From contig JAHWHC010000041.1 in assembly GCA_019323555.1 (NCBI GenBank), positions 1 through 7,862 on the forward strand: a DNA stretch of 7,862 nucleotides, given 5' to 3'. The position numbers and the translations under genes were made by a program. The stretch is from Candidatus Woesearchaeota archaeon. GTDB taxonomy: Archaea > Nanobdellota > Nanobdellia > Woesearchaeales > ARS49. Below the pieces are notes generated by a model. That model saw only the letters and a program-made list of their open reading frames with translations, did not search any database and was not told the DNA's origin. The number at the start of each line of letters is the position of its first letter. Within the stretch, counting starts at the first letter, position 1. This document shows, piece by piece, positions 4,981 to 7,862 of the stretch.

Positions 4981-6780
4981 ATGACAGAAGTATATTTGAA
5001 CGGAAAATTTATCGGCGAAGTTGATAATAAAGATGAATTCATAGAGCGGATCAGGTCAGACAGGCGTTCTGGTGTGATGAGCGCTAATGTTAATTTCTAT
5101 TACGATGAAAAATTAGATCAGATCTTTGTTGAGAGCTTGAGAGGAAGGACAAGAAGGCCGTTAATTATAGTCAAAGACGGCATTCCGTTGCTTACAGAAA
5201 AGCACATCAAGCAGCTGCAGAAGAAAGAGATCACCTGGAAAGATCTTACTGACCAGGGCATAATAGAATATCTTGATGCCGCAGAGGAAGAGAATGCATT
5301 GGTTGCTTTTGAAGAGAAAGAGCTTTCACCAGAGCACACACACTTAGAAATTTCTCCATTGTGTATGCTTGGTTTGGTCACAACTTTGGTTCCATTTGGA
5401 CAGTACATCCAGTCTGCGAGGTTGAGTATTGGTTCTAAGAACCAGAAACACGCGATTGGTTTCTATGCTTCTAATTTTCCTGTAAGGATTGACATGGATG
5501 TTAACATGCTTCATTATCCTCAGGCTCCTATTGTTAATTCAATAATGCATGACTTGTGTGATTTTGACAAGCATCCTTCTGGTCAGAACCTTGTTATTGC
5601 AGTTATGTGCTACAAGGGCTATAACATGGAGGACGCAATCATTCTTAACAAAGGCAGTATTGAAAGAGGCCTTGGAAGAAACAGTTATTTCAGGCCTGCT
5701 ATTGCTGATGAATTAAGATATTCTGGAGGTTTGACAGACGAGATCTGCATTCCAGATAAAGAAGTCAAGGGCTACAAGTCAGAGAGAGATTACAGGCTGC
5801 TGGAGGAAGACGGCATTGTCTATCCAGAGGCTGTTGTTAAGGAAGAGGATGTTGTTATCGGCAAGACATCTCCGCCAAGGTTCTTGAGTTCCCTTGAGGA
5901 TTATTCACTTGCATCAAACATCAGAAGAGAGAGCTCTGTTGCTTTAAGGCACGGAGAAAAAGGTGTTGTTGATTTTGTCTTGATCACAGAGAATGAAGAA
6001 GGCAATAAGCTGGTCCAGGTAAGGATAAGGGACCAGAGAATTCCAGAGATTGGCGACAAGTTTGTCTCAAGGCACGGCCAGAAAGGTGTCATTGGCTTGA
6101 TTGTGCCTCAGAGCGATATGCCTTTTACTGCTTCTGGAATTGTTCCTGATCTGATATTCACTCCGCACGGTATTCCGTCTAGGATGACTGTATCTCATCT
6201 TCTTGAGATTATCGGCGGAAAGACTGGCGCGCTTGCTGGACGTTACATTGATGCAACAACTTTTGGTTCAGAGCCAGAAGAAAGAATCAGAAAAGAATTG
6301 CTTTCATTAGGATTTAGAGAGGATGGCACAGAGACTATGTATAATGGTATTACAGGAGAGCAGTTCCAGGTCAAGATTTTCATTGGAAGCATGTATTATC
6401 AGAAGATCAAGCACATGGTTGCAAATAAGCTGCAGGCAAGGGCAAGAGGTCCTATCCAGTTATTGACAAGACAGCCTACCGAGGGCCGTGCTAAAGAAGG
6501 CGGTTTGAGGCTTGGAGAGATGGAGAAAGACACTCTTGTTGCTCACGGAGCTTCATTGCTCTTGAAGGAAAGGTTTGATTCTGACAAGACAGTTGTTCCT
6601 GTCTGTGAGAGCTGCGGCCTTATCGCGATTTACGATGCTCAGAAAGAGAAGCGTTACTGCCCTATGTGCGGTGATTCAGAAGTTAATGATATTGAGCTTA
6701 GTTATGCTTTCAAATTGATACTTGATGAATTTAAGTCATTGGGTATCTATCCAAAACTGCAGTTAAAGAGTAAGTACTAA
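4981..6780 (+). CDS. rpoB1: DNA-directed RNA polymerase subunit B' (C-terminal half of Rpb2)
   Basis: B' carries the hybrid-binding, wall and anchor parts of the second-largest subunit and contributes catalytic-centre residues. The 599-residue length is as expected. Landmarks: VYLNGKFIGEV (4-14), TRRPLIIVKDG (57-67), LVPFGQYIQSAR (136-147), and GQNLVIAVMCYKGYNMEDAI (201-220), whose E217-D218 pair lies near the second metal and nucleotide. Next is GDKFVSRHGQKG (358-369), with two lysines (K360, K368) matching conserved active-centre lysines, then PFTASGIVPDLIFTPHGIPS (381-400). The RQPTEGRAKEGGLRLGEME block spans 497-515. A C-terminal zinc finger has C542/C545 and C560/C563. The ATG follows the rpoB2 stop by one base (TAA-A-ATG) with no clear ribosome site, suggesting translational coupling. 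The same junction is repeated before rpoA1. Confidence 0.98.
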   Translation: MTEVYLNGKFIGEVDNKDEFIERIRSDRRSGVMSANVNFYYDEKLDQIFVESLRGRTRRPLIIVKDGIPLLTEKHIKQLQKKEITWKDLTDQGIIEYLDAAEEENALVAFEEKELSPEHTHLEISPLCMLGLVTTLVPFGQYIQSARLSIGSKNQKHAIGFYASNFPVRIDMDVNMLHYPQAPIVNSIMHDLCDFDKHPSGQNLVIAVMCYKGYNMEDAIILNKGSIERGLGRNSYFRPAIADELRYSGGLTDEICIPDKEVKGYKSERDYRLLEEDGIVYPEAVVKEEDVVIGKTSPPRFLSSLEDYSLASNIRRESSVALRHGEKGVVDFVLITENEEGNKLVQVRIRDQRIPEIGDKFVSRHGQKGVIGLIVPQSDMPFTASGIVPDLIFTPHGIPSRMTVSHLLEIIGGKTGALAGRYIDATTFGSEPEERIRKELLSLGFREDGTETMYNGITGEQFQVKIFIGSMYYQKIKHMVANKLQARARGPIQLLTRQPTEGRAKEGGLRLGEMEKDTLVAHGASLLLKERFDSDKTVVPVCESCGLIAIYDAQKEKRYCPMCGDSEVNDIELSYAFKLILDEFKSLGIYPKLQLKSKY

Positions 6781-6781
6781 A

Positions 6782-7862
6782 ATGGCTAAGAAGAAAAAAG
6801 AAGAAGAGAAAGTTGAAGCACCTGAAGAAGAAGCTGAAGAGCTTCCTGTAGAGGAAGCAGCAGAAGAATCTGAAAAAGTAGAGGAAACTGCTGAAGAAGT
6901 TCCTGCAGAGGAAGCTGTTGAAGAGGTAAAGGAAAAGCAGCCAATGACCCGTGAGAGAGTCGAGGCTATGCAGCACCCTGTCTTCAAGCAGGTTGAGAGT
7001 ATTGTCTTTGGTATTCTTAGCTCTAAGATGATCAAGAAGATGGCTTCTGCTAAGATTGTGACTCCAGAACTTTATGATAAAGAAGGCTATCCAGTTGATG
7101 GCGGCTTGATGGACGTAAGATTAGGGGTTATTGATCCTGGTTTGAGATGTAAGACTTGCGGCTGCAAGCTTAAGGAGTGTATCGGCCACTTTGGTTATAT
7201 TGAATTAGCAAGGCCTGTTTTCCATATAAAGTTCATTCCAATCATTCATAATTTATTGAGATGCATTTGCAGGGATTGCGGAAGATTGCTTATCCCTAAG
7301 AACAAGATGGGATCTTTCAAGAAGCATCTTGATGAAGTCGAGGCTACTGAAGGTTATGAAGCAAGGCAGGATGAGATTAGAAAATCTATTGCTAAGCTGA
7401 AGACTGTCAAGAAATGTCCGCACTGTAAGGCAAATCAGCAAAAAATTAGCATTGAAAAACCTTCTACTTTCTTTGAAGGTGATAAGAAACTAAGTCCTAT
7501 TGAAGTTCGCTCAAGACTTGAGAAAGTTCCTGATGAAGATGCTATCTTATATGGTCTTAATCCTAAGTTTGCAAGGCCTGAGTGGATGGTCATAACTGTT
7601 ATGCCGATACCTCCTGTTACAATAAGGCCATCTATCACACTAGAATCAGGAGAGCGTTCTGAAGACGATTTGACACACAAATTGGGCGATATCGTAAGAA
7701 TAAACCAGAGATTGTTTGAGAACATTAATGCAGGTGCTCCTGAGATTATTATCGAGGACTTGTGGGACTTGCTGCAGTATCACGTAACTACTTTCTTGGA
7801 TAATACTGTTGCTCAATTGCCTCCTGCTCGTCATCGTTCTGGTCAGCCGCTTAAAACAATCA
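6782..7862 (+). CDS. rpoA1: DNA-directed RNA polymerase subunit A' (Rpb1 N-terminal part), 3'-truncated, with acidic N-terminal extension
   Basis: A' forms the clamp and most of the catalytic site of archaeal RNA polymerase. The frame runs open to the window edge, so only about 360 residues are present and the NADFDGD metal-binding loop lies beyond. The normal family N-terminus appears at about residue 68 (FKQVESIVFGILSSKMIKKM). It is followed by GYPVDGGLMDVRLGVIDPGL (102-121), the clamp zinc site C123-x2-C126-x6-C133-x2-H136, a second zinc site from C163/C166 and C212/C215, and ARHRSGQPLKT at the end. Residues 1-62 are unusual: MAKKKK, then a Glu/Ala/Val/Pro tract with paired glutamates every four to six residues and a partial duplication. 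The ATG at 6782 was chosen because it sits one base after the rpoB1 stop, as in the preceding junction. ATGs at 6944 and 6968 are alternatives that would remove the tail, but neither has a well-spaced ribosome site. Confidence 0.97.
   Translation, partial: MAKKKKEEEKVEAPEEEAEELPVEEAAEESEKVEETAEEVPAEEAVEEVKEKQPMTRERVEAMQHPVFKQVESIVFGILSSKMIKKMASAKIVTPELYDKEGYPVDGGLMDVRLGVIDPGLRCKTCGCKLKECIGHFGYIELARPVFHIKFIPIIHNLLRCICRDCGRLLIPKNKMGSFKKHLDEVEATEGYEARQDEIRKSIAKLKTVKKCPHCKANQQKISIEKPSTFFEGDKKLSPIEVRSRLEKVPDEDAILYGLNPKFARPEWMVITVMPIPPVTIRPSITLESGERSEDDLTHKLGDIVRINQRLFENINAGAPEIIIEDLWDLLQYHVTTFLDNTVAQLPPARHRSGQPLKTI
6833..6925 (+). repeat. Imperfect 36-nt duplication (57-nt period) inside rpoA1 tail
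   Basis: Two copies, 6833-6868 and 6890-6925, encode A-E-E-L-P-V-E-E-A-A-E-E and A-E-E-V-P-A-E-E-A-V-E-E. They match at 29 of 36 bases. Their starts are 57 nt (19 codons) apart, separated by the linker SEKVEETA minus its last residue. Low-complexity glutamate coding could produce similar sequence by chance, but the shared Pro position and the third-base matches favour an old in-frame duplication. Confidence 0.55.

Noticed and set aside
4960..4990. rpoB broken by a frameshift between 4979 and 4981
   Set aside because: The second part has its own ATG, and the split matches the B''/B' boundary known in several archaeal lineages. Both halves are of standard length.
6731..7035. Minus-strand frames opposite the start of rpoA1 (Ser/Thr-rich or Phe-rich proteins)
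   Set aside because: They are the complement of the GAA/GAG-rich acidic tail; their odd composition is explained by that tract.

Overview
The window is archaeal. It carries the archaeal RNA polymerase gene order rpoH-rpoB2(B'')-rpoB1(B')-rpoA1(A'), with the beta-like subunit encoded as two genes. It also has an archaeal tRNA-Lys with splicing-type introns, TATA boxes placed for leaderless transcripts, and A+T-rich, tightly packed genes. The split B subunit, the stand-alone NFACT-R protein and the unrecognised neighbours suggest a DPANN-type lineage (Woesearchaeota/Pacearchaeota-like). That placement is an inference from gene content, not a phylogenetic result.

Layout. Positions 1-570 (+) hold the 3' part of an unrecognised gene. 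Its stop codon directly abuts the stop of the convergent gene at 571-1359 (-), a short protein made only of a coiled coil and an NFACT-R (DUF814) domain. An 89-bp divergent intergenic region with a TATA box for each direction separates it from an unrecognised 508-residue gene at 1449-2975 (+). After a 154-bp gap with two TATA-like boxes comes tRNA-Lys(UUU) at 3130-3241, and only 18 nt later the RNA polymerase operon begins: rpoH (3260-3502), rpoB2 (3495-4979), rpoB1 (4981-6780) and rpoA1 (6782 to the window edge). Spacing inside the operon is an 8-nt overlap and then two identical TAA-A-ATG junctions.

The most unusual element is the tRNA. It reads as a perfect tRNA-Lys(UUU) only after removing two inserts: 15 nt at the canonical 37/38 site and 23 nt inside the D-loop between positions 19 and 20. 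The D-loop insert folds with its flanks into a bulge-helix-bulge, so it looks like a true non-canonical archaeal tRNA intron. Because the tRNA sits immediately upstream of rpoH with no visible promoter between them, tRNA maturation and RNA polymerase mRNA production are probably coupled.

Other points of interest are an acidic N-terminal extension of about 60 residues on RpoA1 with an internal duplication, and the NFACT-R gene without its NFACT-N half, which has its own promoter and so looks like a real split gene. No mobile element, CRISPR array or rRNA was seen.
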